Shown here in pieces: positions 19,115-27,978 of a DNA stretch of 64,000 bases. The stretch comes from an uncultured Prevotella sp. (GTDB taxonomy: Bacteria; Bacteroidota; Bacteroidia; Bacteroidales; Bacteroidaceae), in NCBI GenBank assembly GCA_945873145.1, contig CAMCBZ010000003.1, positions 62,001-126,000 on the forward strand. The letters are read 5' to 3'. The stretch's first letter is position 1. Each line of letters opens with the position of its first letter. The translations under genes were made by a program, and so were the position numbers. The notes below the pieces were generated by a model, which was not told the origin of the DNA, searched no databases, and saw only the letters and a list, made by a program, of their open reading frames with translations.

Positions 19115-19121
19115 TTACAAG

Positions 19122-19694
19122 ATGTCTAGAATAGGAAAATTGCCAATTCACGTACCGGCAGGTGTTACAGTTAATTTCGACGAGAAATCTTCTGTTGTTA
19201 CTGCTAAAGGTCCTAAGGGTGAACTCTCTCAGCAGATTGATCCTTCTATTAAGTTTGATTTCCAGGACGGTGTCATCACACTTTCTGTCGACGAGAACAG
19301 CCCCGTCGACTACAAGCAGAAGCAGGCTTTCCACGGCCTCTATCGCGCTCTGATTAACAACATGATCGTTGGCGTGAGCGAGGGCTTCAAAAAGGAGCTG
19401 GAGCTTGTAGGTGTTGGTTATCGTGTCAGCAACCAGGGCAACCTGATTGAGTTCTCTTTGGGTTATACTCACCCCATCTTCATCGAGCTTCCTAAGGAAG
19501 TGAAGGTTGAGACAAAGTCTGAGCGTAACCAGAACCCTCTCATTACTCTGGAGTGTGCCGACAAGCAGTTGCTGGGTCTCATTTGTGCTAAAATCCGTTC
19601 TTTCCGCAAACCTGAGCCTTACAAGGGCAAGGGTGTCCTGTTCAAGGGTGAAGTCATCCGCAGAAAGTCTGGTAAGACCGCTGCAGCTAAGTAA
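19122..19694 (+). CDS. rplF: 50S ribosomal protein L6
   Basis: 190 residues from ATG 19122 (MSRIGKLPIHVPAGVTVNFD). A longer frame reaches back into rpsH but ignores the AGGAGG site and the standard MSRIGK start. L6 lies near the factor-binding site of the 50S subunit. The C-terminal RSFRKPEPYKGKGVLFKGE block is the family signature. Confidence 0.97.
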   Translation: MSRIGKLPIHVPAGVTVNFDEKSSVVTAKGPKGELSQQIDPSIKFDFQDGVITLSVDENSPVDYKQKQAFHGLYRALINNMIVGVSEGFKKELELVGVGYRVSNQGNLIEFSLGYTHPIFIELPKEVKVETKSERNQNPLITLECADKQLLGLICAKIRSFRKPEPYKGKGVLFKGEVIRRKSGKTAAAK

Positions 19695-19714
19695 TTTTAT
19701 AAGAATTTACTATT

Positions 19715-20059
19715 ATGACAACAAAGAAAGAACAAAGACGAATTAAGATAAAGTTCCGTATCCGTAAGCACGTCAACGGAACTGCTGAGCGCCCACGTCT
19801 CAGTGTATTCCGTTCTAACAAGCAGATCTACGCTCAGGTGATCAATGATGTAGAGGGCCGTACACTGGCTTCTGCTTCTTCACTGGGTATGGAAAAGATG
19901 CCTAAGATCCAACAGGCTGAGAAAGTTGGCGCACTGGTCGCTGAGAAAGCAAAGTCTGCTGGCATTGAGACAGTGGTCTTCGACCGCAATGGTTACCTCT
20001 ATCATGGTCGTGTACAGGCTTTGGCTGATGCTGCACGTCAGGGTGGTCTTAAATTTTAA
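19715..20059 (+). CDS. rplR: 50S ribosomal protein L18
   Basis: 114 residues ([20 protein letters not shown]...). L18 brings 5S rRNA into the large subunit. The conserved [20 protein letters not shown] and [20 protein letters not shown] blocks are present. rpsE follows after 6 bp. Confidence 0.97.
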   Translation: MTTKKEQRRIKIKFRIRKHVNGTAERPRLSVFRSNKQIYAQVINDVEGRTLASASSLGMEKMPKIQQAEKVGALVAEKAKSAGIETVVFDRNGYLYHGRVQALADAARQGGLKF

Positions 20060-20065
20060 TCGATT

Positions 20066-20578
20066 ATGGCAATGAATAAAGTAAAAGTAAATAGTGACGC
20101 AGAATTGAAAGACCGCTTGGTTGCTATCAACCGTGTGACGAAGGTTACAAAGGGTGGTCGTACGTTTACATTCGCTGCCATCGTCGTTGTTGGTGATGGT
20201 AAGGGTGTGATTGGCTACGGTCTGGGTAAGGCTGGTGAGGTTACCGCTGCTATCGCCAAAGGCACTGAGGCTGCCAAGAAGAACTTGGTGAAGGTTCCTG
20301 TACTCAAGGGTACTGTTCCTCACGAGGTTGAGGTGAAGTTCGGTGGTGCTATTGTTCTCCTGAAGCCGGCAGCAGCCGGTACCGGTCTGAAGGCCGGTGG
20401 TGCTATGCGTGCTGTATTGGAGAGTGCAGGTATCACAGACGTCATCGCAAAGTCTAAGGGTTCTTCCAATGCCCACAACCTGGTGAAGGCTACCTTCGCA
20501 GCTCTCTCTGAGATGCGTGATGCTTATCAGATCGCTGGTGAGCGTGGCATTGCAATGGACAAAGTGTTTAACGGTTAA
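20066..20578 (+). CDS. rpsE: 30S ribosomal protein S5
   Basis: 170 residues. S5 contributes to decoding fidelity and lines the mRNA entry. The N-terminal domain has [20 protein letters not shown], with the loop [18 protein letters not shown]. The C-terminal domain has the [20 protein letters not shown] signature. Confidence 0.98.
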   Translation: MAMNKVKVNSDAELKDRLVAINRVTKVTKGGRTFTFAAIVVVGDGKGVIGYGLGKAGEVTAAIAKGTEAAKKNLVKVPVLKGTVPHEVEVKFGGAIVLLKPAAAGTGLKAGGAMRAVLESAGITDVIAKSKGSSNAHNLVKATFAALSEMRDAYQIAGERGIAMDKVFNG

Positions 20579-20593
20579 TAGGGTAACAAAACT

Positions 20594-20770
20594 ATGGCAA
20601 CAATCAAAATCAAGCAGATTAAGAGTCGTATTGGTGCTCCTGTCGATCAGAAGCGTACACTCATCGCTCTTGGCCTCCACAAGATTTCTCAGGTGGTCGA
20701 GGTTGAAGATACTCCTAGCAACCGTGGCATGATCCGCAAGGTGTTCCATTTGGTTGAAGAGGTGAAGTAA
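20594..20770 (+). CDS. rpmD: 50S ribosomal protein L30
   Basis: A 58-residue gene between rpsE and rplO, the expected place. It reads MATIKIKQIKSRIGAPVDQK, continues with a LGLHKISQVVEVEDTPSNRG stretch and ends LVEEVK. L30 is a small 50S protein absent from some bacteria. Short but unambiguous from order and sequence. Confidence 0.96.
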   Translation: MATIKIKQIKSRIGAPVDQKRTLIALGLHKISQVVEVEDTPSNRGMIRKVFHLVEEVK

Positions 20771-20794
20771 TAATCTTTAAATTCAGACGAAATC

Positions 20795-21241
20795 ATGAAA
20801 TTACATACATTAACCCCGGCTAAGGGTTCTACCCACTCTCGTCGTCGTATCGGTCGTGGTCCAGGTTCTGGACTTGGTGGTACTTCTACCCGCGGTCATA
20901 AGGGTGCTAAGGCTCGTTCTGGCTATAAGAGAAAGATTGGCTTTGAAGGTGGTCAGATGCCTTTGCAGCGTCGCGTGCCGAAGGCTGGCTTCAAGAACAT
21001 CAATCATGTTGAGTTCTTCCCTGTCAACCTCTCTACACTTCAGAAGCTTGCTGAGGAGAAGAACCTTACCAAGATCGGTGTAGCAGAGCTCGTTGCTGCT
21101 GGTCTGACAAATGGTAAGAAACCTGTTAAAGTCTTAGGAAATGGTGAGCTGAAAGCCAAGATTGACGTCGAGGCTAACGCTTTCTCTAAATCTGCAGAGG
21201 CAGCTATCCAGGCTGCCGGTGGTAACGCAACCAAAATCTAA
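20795..21241 (+). CDS. rplO: 50S ribosomal protein L15
   Basis: 148 residues. The Gly/Arg/Lys-rich N-terminal extension (RRRIGRGPGSGLGGTSTRGH) penetrates 23S rRNA; the globular C-terminus follows QMPLQRRVPKAGFKN. secY starts 2 bp after the stop. Confidence 0.97.
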   Translation: MKLHTLTPAKGSTHSRRRIGRGPGSGLGGTSTRGHKGAKARSGYKRKIGFEGGQMPLQRRVPKAGFKNINHVEFFPVNLSTLQKLAEEKNLTKIGVAELVAAGLTNGKKPVKVLGNGELKAKIDVEANAFSKSAEAAIQAAGGNATKI

Positions 21242-21243
21242 CA

Positions 21244-22584
21244 ATGAAAAAGCTTATAGAGACACTGAAGAACTGTTGGAGGGTTGAAGATCTGCGTCAG
21301 CGGCTTCTCATCACCCTTTTGTTTACGGCTATCTACCGTTTCGGTTCATTTGTAGTATTACCGGGTATTGACCCGGCTAAACTCGACCAATTGCAGTCGC
21401 AAACCAAAGGTGGCTTGATGTCACTGTTGGACATGTTCTCCGGTGGCGCATTTTCCAACGCATCTATCTTTGCGCTTGGTATTATGCCTTACATCTCGGC
21501 TTCCATCGTTATGCAGTTGCTCGCCGTCGCTGTGCCTTATTTCCAGAAGATGCAGCGTGAAGGCGAAAGCGGGCAGAAAAGAATTCAGTGGTATACTCGT
21601 GTGCTGACGGTAGCTATCTTGCTCTTCCAGGCACCGAGTTACCTGATTAACCTGAAGATGCAGGCCAGTCAGGCACTGGCAAGCGGTATCGCTTGGCCTG
21701 TATTCATGGTACCCGCTACCATTATCTTAGCCGCAGGTAGTATGTTCATTCTTTGGCTGGGTGAGCGCATTACTGATAAGGGTGTAGGAAACGGTATCTC
21801 TTTGATCATTATGCTGGGTATTATAGCCCGCCTGCCTCAGGCTTTCATGCAGGAGGTCAGCTCTCGTTTCACTGCCATCTCCGGTGGTGGACTTGTGATG
21901 TTCATCGTTGAGATCCTTATTCTCTATGCTGTCATCATGGCTTCTATTCTCCTTGTTCAGGGCACACGTAAGGTGCCTGTCCAGTATGCTAAGCGTCTGG
22001 TCGGCAACAAGCAGTATGGTGGCGCAAGACAGTATATCCCTTTGAAGTTGTTTGCTGCTAATGTGATGCCTATCATCTTTGCGCAGGCATTGATGTTCAT
22101 CCCATTGGCCATTGTCCAGTATCAGAGTGACGGTGCTTCCTGGTGGGTTCGCGATATGCTGAACAACAGAAGTCTGATGTATAACATCGTCTATGTGATT
22201 CTCATCATCGCTTTCACCTACTTCTATACGGCTATTACTTTGAATCCCCAACAGATGGCTGAGGACTTGAAACGTAACAACGGATTCATTCCCGGTGTGA
22301 AGCCCGGTCATGACACTGCTGAGTATATCGACACTGTTATGTCTCGTATCACTTTCCCAGGATCTCTGTTCATCGCTTTCATCGCCGTCATGCCAGCTCT
22401 TGCCGGATTGCTGAATGTGCAGGACGCTTTCTCTCAGTTCTTTGGTGGTACCTCCCTGCTGATTACAGTAGGTGTGGTCATTGACACCTTGCAACAGATT
22501 GAGAGCTACTTGCTGATGCGCCACTACGATGGATTGCTGAATGCAGGCCATACCAGACCGGCAGGTGCAGTTAGCGCATATTGA
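21244..22584 (+). CDS. secY: Protein translocase subunit SecY
   Basis: 446 residues, ten predicted membrane helices. SecY forms the channel for protein export and membrane insertion with SecE and SecG. The N-terminus (LKNCWRVEDLRQRLLITLLF) precedes helix 1; the plug region GGLMSLLDMFSGGAFSNASIF, the cytoplasmic loop after GTRKVPVQYAKR and the GFIPGVKPG loop are all conserved. Normal length. adk, which sits between secY and map in many bacteria, is missing; map follows after 14 bp. Confidence 0.98.
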   Translation: MKKLIETLKNCWRVEDLRQRLLITLLFTAIYRFGSFVVLPGIDPAKLDQLQSQTKGGLMSLLDMFSGGAFSNASIFALGIMPYISASIVMQLLAVAVPYFQKMQREGESGQKRIQWYTRVLTVAILLFQAPSYLINLKMQASQALASGIAWPVFMVPATIILAAGSMFILWLGERITDKGVGNGISLIIMLGIIARLPQAFMQEVSSRFTAISGGGLVMFIVEILILYAVIMASILLVQGTRKVPVQYAKRLVGNKQYGGARQYIPLKLFAANVMPIIFAQALMFIPLAIVQYQSDGASWWVRDMLNNRSLMYNIVYVILIIAFTYFYTAITLNPQQMAEDLKRNNGFIPGVKPGHDTAEYIDTVMSRITFPGSLFIAFIAVMPALAGLLNVQDAFSQFFGGTSLLITVGVVIDTLQQIESYLLMRHYDGLLNAGHTRPAGAVSAY

Positions 22585-22598
22585 TTTAGTCTCTTAGA

Positions 22599-23393
22599 AT
22601 GAAAATATTTCTTAAGACTGAAGATGAAATAGACCTCATGCGAAAGGCCAACCGACTTGTCGGTGCGACCTTAGCTGAGGTTGGTCGTCATATAAAGCCA
22701 GGAGTCTCCACGCTCCAATTGGATCATATAGCTGAGGAGTTCATACGTGATCATGGTGCAACACCAACATTCAAGAACTTCCCTAATCCTTTTGGAGGGC
22801 CTTTTCCTGGCTCTATCTGTACATCGGTCAACAATGTTGTCGTGCACGGAATACCGAGTGACAAGTGTATTCTCAAGGAGGGTGACATTATCTCTGTAGA
22901 TTGTGGTACTCTGCTCGATGGATATAATGGCGACAGTTGCTATACGTTTTGTGTAGGTGAGGTGAGTGACAAGGTGAAGAACCTGTTAAAGGTTACCAAG
23001 CAAAGCTTATATAAAGGTATAGAGCAGGCTCGTCCCGGTCACCATCTTGGAGATATAGGAGCTGCCATACAAGACTATTGCGAGTCGTTTGGTTATGGCG
23101 TTGTTCGTGAGTTGACCGGTCATGGTATTGGCCGTGAGATGCATGAAGATCCTCCTGTTCCCAACTACGGTTCACGTGGTAATGGTGTCTTGCTGAAAGC
23201 AGGCATGTGTATTGCCATCGAACCGATGATTACGATGGGTGACCGCAAGATCTGGTTGTTGCCCGACAAATGGGGCATTATCACACGTGATGGACAGCCA
23301 GCCGCTCACTTTGAGCACACGATAGCCATACGTAAAGATGGCGCCGAGATTTTATCAACATTCGAAGAAATTGAACATTTAGAAGAAGCTTAA
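22599..23393 (+). CDS. map: Methionine aminopeptidase, type I
   Basis: 264 residues. Removes the initiator methionine from new proteins. The metal ligands are visible in [19 protein letters not shown] (two Asp), [15 protein letters not shown] (His), AIEPMITMG (Glu) and the C-terminal FEHTIAI (Glu). Type I form without the extra helical domain and without an N-terminal zinc-finger extension. infA starts 4 bp after the stop. Confidence 0.97.
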   Translation: MKIFLKTEDEIDLMRKANRLVGATLAEVGRHIKPGVSTLQLDHIAEEFIRDHGATPTFKNFPNPFGGPFPGSICTSVNNVVVHGIPSDKCILKEGDIISVDCGTLLDGYNGDSCYTFCVGEVSDKVKNLLKVTKQSLYKGIEQARPGHHLGDIGAAIQDYCESFGYGVVRELTGHGIGREMHEDPPVPNYGSRGNGVLLKAGMCIAIEPMITMGDRKIWLLPDKWGIITRDGQPAAHFEHTIAIRKDGAEILSTFEEIEHLEEA

Positions 23394-23397
23394 TATT

Positions 23398-23616
23398 ATG
23401 TCAAAGCAGTCAGCAATAGAACTGGACGGTACAGTTATCGAAAGCCTTTCCAACGCTATGTTCCGCGTGGAGTTGGAGAACGGAGTGAAGATCATTGCAA
23501 ACATCTCTGGAAAGATGCGTTTGCATTATATCAAGATCCTCCCCGGTGATAAGGTTAAAGTGGCTATGAGTCCTTACGACCTGACCAAGGGTCGTATTGA
23601 GTTCCGATACAAATAA
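23398..23616 (+). CDS. infA: Translation initiation factor IF-1
   Basis: 72 residues ([20 protein letters not shown]...), a single OB-fold. IF-1 blocks the A site during initiation. The conserved [16 protein letters not shown]-like ([17 protein letters not shown]) and [14 protein letters not shown] segments are present. Confidence 0.98.
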   Translation: MSKQSAIELDGTVIESLSNAMFRVELENGVKIIANISGKMRLHYIKILPGDKVKVAMSPYDLTKGRIEFRYK

Positions 23617-23639
23617 TATTTTTTTATATATCTGACGAT

Positions 23640-23756
23640 ATGAAAACAAGAGCATCATTGAAGAAGCGCACACCCGACTGCAAGATTGTACGTCGTAAGG
23701 GTCGTCTTTTTGTTATCAACAAGAAGAATCCTAAGTATAAGATGCGTCAGGGCTAA
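23640..23756 (+). CDS. rpmJ: 50S ribosomal protein L36 (zinc-free form)
   Basis: 38 residues: begins [20 protein letters not shown] and ends NPKYKMRQG. The smallest ribosomal protein. The C-x2-C...C...H zinc site of the common form is lost: one Cys remains and the others are Thr, Asn and Tyr. This is usual for Bacteroidota. Position between infA and rpsM is canonical. Confidence 0.95.
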   Translation: MKTRASLKKRTPDCKIVRRKGRLFVINKKNPKYKMRQG

Positions 23757-23771
23757 GTTAAAAAAACGTAA

Positions 23772-23806
23772 TTAGGTGCTAATGTCCCAATAAATTAGTA
23801 CCTTTG
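23772..23806 (+). promoter_or_regulatory. Internal promoter before rpsM
   Basis: TACCTTTG at 23799-23806, 53 bp before the rpsM ATG and 42 bp after rpmJ. A TTAG element stands at 23772-23775, spacing 23 bp, somewhat long. The same TTAG/TACCTTTGC combination is found before rpsL. Suggests separate transcription of rpsM-rpsK-rpsD-rpoA-rplQ. Confidence 0.6.
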
Positions 23807-23858
23807 CGTGCTTTTTAGCAAGAAGACACTATTTTTTAATTATTATTTTTTTCAACTA

Positions 23859-24239
23859 ATGGCAATAAGAATTGTTGGAGTAGATTTGCCCCAGAATAAG
23901 CGTGGCGAAATCGCATTGACTTATATCTATGGTATAGGTCGAAGTAGTTCAGCAAAGATATTGGATAAGGCCGGCGTGAGCCGCGACCTGAAAGTCAGCG
24001 AATGGAATGACGATCAGGCAGCCAAGATCCGTGAGATTATCGGCGCTGAATTCAAGGTGGAGGGTGACCTTCGCTCAGAGATTCAAATGAACATCAAGCG
24101 CCTGATGGATATTGGTTGCTATCGTGGTGTTCGTCATCGTAATGGTCTTCCCGTTCGCGGACAGAGCACAAAGAACAATGCTCGTACCCGTAAGGGTAAG
24201 AAGAAGACTGTTGCTAATAAGAAGAAGGCTACCAAGTAA
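23859..24239 (+). CDS. rpsM: 30S ribosomal protein S13
   Basis: 126 residues from ATG 23859 ([20 protein letters not shown]). An earlier in-frame start at 23808 would lie beside the promoter -7 element and add a hydrophobic tail not found in S13, so it is rejected. S13 contacts both subunits and P-site tRNA; the Lys/Arg-rich tail ([20 protein letters not shown]) is typical. Confidence 0.97.
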   Translation: MAIRIVGVDLPQNKRGEIALTYIYGIGRSSSAKILDKAGVSRDLKVSEWNDDQAAKIREIIGAEFKVEGDLRSEIQMNIKRLMDIGCYRGVRHRNGLPVRGQSTKNNARTRKGKKKTVANKKKATK

Positions 24240-24258
24240 TTAAGAGGAGAAATTAATT

Positions 24259-24648
24259 ATGGCAAAGACAAAAGCAACATCTAAGAAAAGAAACGTCAGA
24301 GTTGACGCTATGGGACAGCTTCATGTTCATAGCTCGTTCAACAATATCATAGTATCTCTTGCCAACAGCGAGGGTCAGGTGATCTCCTGGTCATCTGCTG
24401 GTAAGATGGGCTTCCGTGGTTCTAAGAAGAACACACCGTACGCTGCACAGATGGCAGCTGAGGATTGCGCAAAGGTAGCTTATGGTTTGGGCCTCCGCAA
24501 GGTCAAGGCTTTCGTGAAGGGCCCGGGCAATGGACGTGAGAGTGCTATTCGTGCCGTCAACGGCGCTGGTATCGAGGTTACAGAGATTGTAGACGTTACG
24601 CCGTTGCCACACAATGGCTGCCGTCCTCCCAAGCGTCGTCGTGTATAA
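24259..24648 (+). CDS. rpsK: 30S ribosomal protein S11
   Basis: 129 residues. S11 lies on the 30S platform near the E site. The conserved [36 protein letters not shown] and C-terminal [18 protein letters not shown] blocks are present. Confidence 0.98.
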   Translation: MAKTKATSKKRNVRVDAMGQLHVHSSFNNIIVSLANSEGQVISWSSAGKMGFRGSKKNTPYAAQMAAEDCAKVAYGLGLRKVKAFVKGPGNGRESAIRAVNGAGIEVTEIVDVTPLPHNGCRPPKRRRV

Positions 24649-24683
24649 TTTACGTGGTACAATAGTTAAATTGAGATTAAATT

Positions 24684-25292
24684 ATGGCAAGATATATAGG
24701 TCCAAAATCTAGAATTTCACGCCGTTTCGGTGAGGCCATCTTTGGTGCTGACAAGGTTCTTTCTAAGCGCAACTTCCCCCCGGGGCAGCATGGCAACGAC
24801 CGTCGCCGCAAGCAGTCTGAGTATGGTATGCAGCTGGCTGAGAAGCAGAAGGCTAAGTACACTTACGGTGTCCTGGAGCGTCAGTTCCGCAACCTGTTCG
24901 ACAAGGCAGCAAAGGCAGACGGCATCACTGGTGAGAATCTGCTTCAGTTGCTCGAGAGCCGTCTCGACAATGTAGTTTATCGTTTGGGTATTGCTCCTAC
25001 ACGTGCAGCTGCTCGTCAGATGGTCAGCCACAAGCACATCACTGTAGACGGTCAAGTAGTGAACATTCCTTCTTATCAGGTGAAACCTGGTCAGATTGTT
25101 GCTGTTCGTGAGAAGGCTAAGTCTCTTGAGGTTATCGAGGCTGCTCTTGCAGGCTTCAACCACAGCAAGTATCCTTGGTTGGAGTGGGACGAGAACACCA
25201 AGAGTGGTAAGTTCCTTCACAAGCCTGAGCGCGCTGACATTCCTGAGAATATCAAGGAGCAGTTAATCGTTGAGTTGTACTCTAAACAATAA
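24684..25292 (+). CDS. rpsD: 30S ribosomal protein S4
   Basis: 202 residues. S4 nucleates 16S rRNA folding and, in E. coli, represses the alpha operon. The N-terminal domain lacks the CxxC zinc motif. The S4 RNA-binding domain ([20 protein letters not shown], then [20 protein letters not shown]) is intact. Confidence 0.98.
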   Translation: MARYIGPKSRISRRFGEAIFGADKVLSKRNFPPGQHGNDRRRKQSEYGMQLAEKQKAKYTYGVLERQFRNLFDKAAKADGITGENLLQLLESRLDNVVYRLGIAPTRAAARQMVSHKHITVDGQVVNIPSYQVKPGQIVAVREKAKSLEVIEAALAGFNHSKYPWLEWDENTKSGKFLHKPERADIPENIKEQLIVELYSKQ

Positions 25293-25304
25293 ATCATTAA
25301 ATTA

Positions 25305-26297
25305 ATGGCGATATTAGCATTTCAAAAACCTGATAAAGTAGTGATGCTGGAGGCTAACGACCACTACGGAAAATTTGAGTTCCGCCCTCTCGAGCCTGGC
25401 TTCGGTGTTACCATTGGTAATGCTCTGCGACGCATCCTTCTTTCATCGCTGGAAGGCTATGCTATCAATACTGTGCGTATCGCCGGTGTTGAGCATGAGT
25501 TTTCTTCCGTGCCCGGTGTCAAGGAAGATGTGACCAACATCATTTTGAATCTCAAGCAAGTTCGATTCAAACAAGTAGTAGAAGAATTCGAGAACGAGAA
25601 AGTTAGTATCACCGTTGAGAATTCCACCGAATTCAAAGCCGGTGATATCGGTAAGTATCTGACTGGATTTGAAGTGTTAAACCCTGATTTGGTGATTTGT
25701 CATTTAGACTCCAAGGCAACCATGCAGATCGACCTGACGATCAACAAGGGTCGTGGTTATGTGCCTGCTGACGAGAATCGTCAGTTCTGCACGGATGTCA
25801 ATCAACTTCCGATCGATTCCATCTACACCCCTATCCGAAATGTGAAGTACAGTGTAGAGCCTACTCGTGTTGAGCAGAAGACAGATTACGACAAGCTCGT
25901 CATTGAAGTCACTACGGACGGTTCCATCCACCCGAAGGATGCGCTGAAAGAGGCTGCAAAGATCCTCATCTATCACTTCATGCTCTTCTCTGATGAGAAG
26001 ATCACTCTAGAGAACCCCGATCAGGACGGTAATCAGGAGTTTGATGAGGAGGTACTGCACATGCGTCAATTGCTGAAGACTAAATTGACTGATATGAACC
26101 TTAGTGTTCGTGCACTCAACTGTCTGAAGGCTGCCGACGTCGAGACACTTGGTGACTTGGTACAGTACAACAAGACCGACCTCTTGAAGTTCCGCAACTT
26201 TGGTAAGAAATCGCTCTCAGAGCTTGATGATTTGCTCGAGAGTCTGAATCTGTCGTTTGGAACTGACATTTCAAAGTATAAATTGGACAAGGAGTAA
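25305..26297 (+). CDS. rpoA: RNA polymerase subunit alpha
   Basis: 330 residues. The N-terminal domain (about 1-230) dimerises and assembles beta and beta'; it includes [21 protein letters not shown]. The C-terminal domain (about 250-320) has the helix-hairpin-helix [20 protein letters not shown]...[15 protein letters not shown] that binds UP elements and regulators. Confidence 0.98.
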   Translation: MAILAFQKPDKVVMLEANDHYGKFEFRPLEPGFGVTIGNALRRILLSSLEGYAINTVRIAGVEHEFSSVPGVKEDVTNIILNLKQVRFKQVVEEFENEKVSITVENSTEFKAGDIGKYLTGFEVLNPDLVICHLDSKATMQIDLTINKGRGYVPADENRQFCTDVNQLPIDSIYTPIRNVKYSVEPTRVEQKTDYDKLVIEVTTDGSIHPKDALKEAAKILIYHFMLFSDEKITLENPDQDGNQEFDEEVLHMRQLLKTKLTDMNLSVRALNCLKAADVETLGDLVQYNKTDLLKFRNFGKKSLSELDDLLESLNLSFGTDISKYKLDKE

Positions 26298-26324
26298 TCC
26301 CAGTCCCCATTCATTCAAAAACAA

Positions 26325-26852
26325 ATGAGACACAATAAAAAATTCAACCATCTGGGTCGTACTGCATCTCATCGTGCTAGCATGCTGGCAAACATGGCAT
26401 CTAGCTTGATCATGCACAAAAGAATCACTACGACTCTCGCAAAGGCCAAGGCTTTGAAGAAGTATGTAGAGCCTTTGATCACACGTTCTAAGAACGACAC
26501 CACTACAAGCCGTCGTGTTGTCTTCCGTTATCTGCAGGACAAGTATGCAGTGAAGGAGCTCTTCGGCACAGTTGCTGCTAAGGTTGCTGACCGTCCCGGT
26601 GGTTACACCCGTGTGATTAAGCTTGGTCTTCGTCAGGGCGATGCTGCAGAGATTGCTTTCATCGAGCTTGTAGACTTCGATGAGAACATGGCAAAGGCTC
26701 CTAAGGCAGAGAAGAAGACTCGTCGTAGCCGTCGCTCTACCAAGAAGGCTGTCGAGGCTGCTCCTGCAGAGGAGACTGCTGCTCCAGCAGAGGAGAAGGC
26801 AGAGACTGCTGAGGAGAAAGCTCCTGAGGCAGAGGCACCAAAGGCTGAATAA
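26325..26852 (+). CDS. rplQ: 50S ribosomal protein L17 with Ala/Glu-rich tail
   Basis: 175 residues. The first 118 or so are L17 ([20 protein letters not shown], then LARKLFGTVA-like and [20 protein letters not shown]). After about residue 120 comes a basic linker ([13 protein letters not shown]) and then a low-complexity Ala/Glu/Pro tail of about 40 residues that E. coli L17 lacks. Tails of this kind are common in Bacteroidota L17. Last gene of the super-operon; a terminator follows. Confidence 0.97.
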   Translation: MRHNKKFNHLGRTASHRASMLANMASSLIMHKRITTTLAKAKALKKYVEPLITRSKNDTTTSRRVVFRYLQDKYAVKELFGTVAAKVADRPGGYTRVIKLGLRQGDAAEIAFIELVDFDENMAKAPKAEKKTRRSRRSTKKAVEAAPAEETAAPAEEKAETAEEKAPEAEAPKAE

Positions 26853-26885
26853 TCTCTTTGAGAATCATTCTTTGAAGATAATACT

Positions 26886-26924
26886 AAAGCACTTGCTCAT
26901 TGATTTGGGCAAGTGCTTTTTTTA
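26886..26924 (+). terminator. Intrinsic terminator of the ribosomal super-operon
   Basis: AGCACTTGC (26888-26896) pairs with GCAAGTGCT (26909-26917), followed by seven or eight T. Confidence 0.9.
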
Positions 26925-26958
26925 TAGGGATTCCCCTAACATTAATAGGGAATTATGA

Positions 26959-26990
26959 TTTGGTGATTTCGACATTTTTTTCTAATTTTG
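26959..26990 (+). promoter_or_regulatory. Promoter of the glycine-zipper lipoprotein gene
   Basis: TTTG (26959-26962), exactly 20 bp, then TAATTTTG (26983-26990). Confidence 0.75.
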
Positions 26991-27017
26991 TTGTGTCAAT
27001 TAAGAAAGGACATGATT

Positions 27018-27917
27018 ATGAAGAGGACGTTTCTATTATTAATATGTATGTCTACGCTGCTTTATAGCTGCGACTCATATACTGGTGCCGGGGCATTCTC
27101 CGGTGCTCAGATTGGTTCTATCCTCGGCTCTGCTATCGGTGGTATCTCGGGAGGTCCTCGTGGCTCTGATATCGGTACGATCGTAGGTATGGCGAGCGGT
27201 GCTGCTGTTGGCGCTGCTGTTGGTCAGGCTGCTGATCAGCGTCAGGCTTCGCGTGTCAGCGATATGCCGCGTAGACGTTCAGTTGAGCGTGACGGAGCTC
27301 CTTATCAAGACCGCTATGGTCAGACTGTCGTACCCGGTTATGGTAGTGAGTATAGCGAAGCACCAAGTGATAAGGAATCTGTGGTTGATTCTTCTAATTA
27401 TGGTAGTGGCTTCGATGGCAGCAACAGTCATGATGACCGTATCTATGATTTCCAGTCGAGTGATTACACCGGTAACTACAGTGCCCAACAGCCACAGACC
27501 CGTATGCCGGAGCATTCGAGCGTAGAGCAGATCGCTAAGGGCTTCACCTATACACCGTCTTTGGAGATCCGCAATGCTCGGTTCATCGACGACAATGAGG
27601 ATGGAACGATACAGCGTGGTGAGCTTTGCAAGATCATCTTTGAAGTTTATAATGTAGGTAAACAATCTGTTACTGATGTTGTACCTACTGTTCTCGAAAC
27701 GACTGGTAACAAGCATATCTATATCTCGCCCAATATGCATGTAGAGCGTATCGACCCGGGCAAAGGCATCCGCTATACAGCTATCATCACATCAGACAAT
27801 GGACTTCGCAATGGTACCGTCCGTTTCTGTGTCAGCGTTGTGCAAGGCAATCGCAACATCTCTAAAGTGAGTGAATTCAACATTCCTACGACAAAGGAAT
27901 ATGCTCAGGCGCATTAA
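27018..27917 (+). CDS. Glycine-zipper lipoprotein
   Basis: 299 residues from ATG 27018 (MKRTFLLLICMSTLLYSC): lipoprotein signal peptide with Cys at residue 18. ATG 27012 is two codons upstream and also possible; AAGAAAGGA at 27002-27010 suits 27018 better. Residues about 24-75 form a glycine zipper (GAFSGAQIGSILGSAIGG, then GMASGAAVGAAVGQ), which can insert in or oligomerise at membranes. A low-complexity Asp/Ser/Tyr/Gly stretch follows, then a C-terminal beta-rich domain (about 175-290: LEIRNARFIDDNEDGTIQRG) resembling the domain of predicted cell-surface proteins with a Ca-binding-like acidic loop. Predicted envelope protein; role unknown. Confidence 0.75.
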   Translation: MKRTFLLLICMSTLLYSCDSYTGAGAFSGAQIGSILGSAIGGISGGPRGSDIGTIVGMASGAAVGAAVGQAADQRQASRVSDMPRRRSVERDGAPYQDRYGQTVVPGYGSEYSEAPSDKESVVDSSNYGSGFDGSNSHDDRIYDFQSSDYTGNYSAQQPQTRMPEHSSVEQIAKGFTYTPSLEIRNARFIDDNEDGTIQRGELCKIIFEVYNVGKQSVTDVVPTVLETTGNKHIYISPNMHVERIDPGKGIRYTAIITSDNGLRNGTVRFCVSVVQGNRNISKVSEFNIPTTKEYAQAH

Positions 27918-27940
27918 GTCTTTAATCAAAACAATATTCG

Positions 27941-27974
27941 TCCCTGATACTTACGTGGTATCAGGGATTTTTTT
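27941..27974 (+). terminator. Intrinsic terminator after the glycine-zipper gene
   Basis: TCCCTGATAC (27941-27950) pairs perfectly with GTATCAGGGA (27958-27967), followed by a T-run of six or seven. Confidence 0.9.
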
Positions 27975-27978
27975 CTGC

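Noticed and set aside
21727..22551. 274-codon open frame antisense to secY
   Set aside because: Hydrophilic His/Gln-rich translation opposite membrane helices, typical of antisense of a membrane protein gene.
23808..23858. Upstream start for rpsM (17 extra residues)
   Set aside because: It begins beside the promoter -7 element, so it would lie at or before the transcription start, and the extra hydrophobic residues do not occur in S13.
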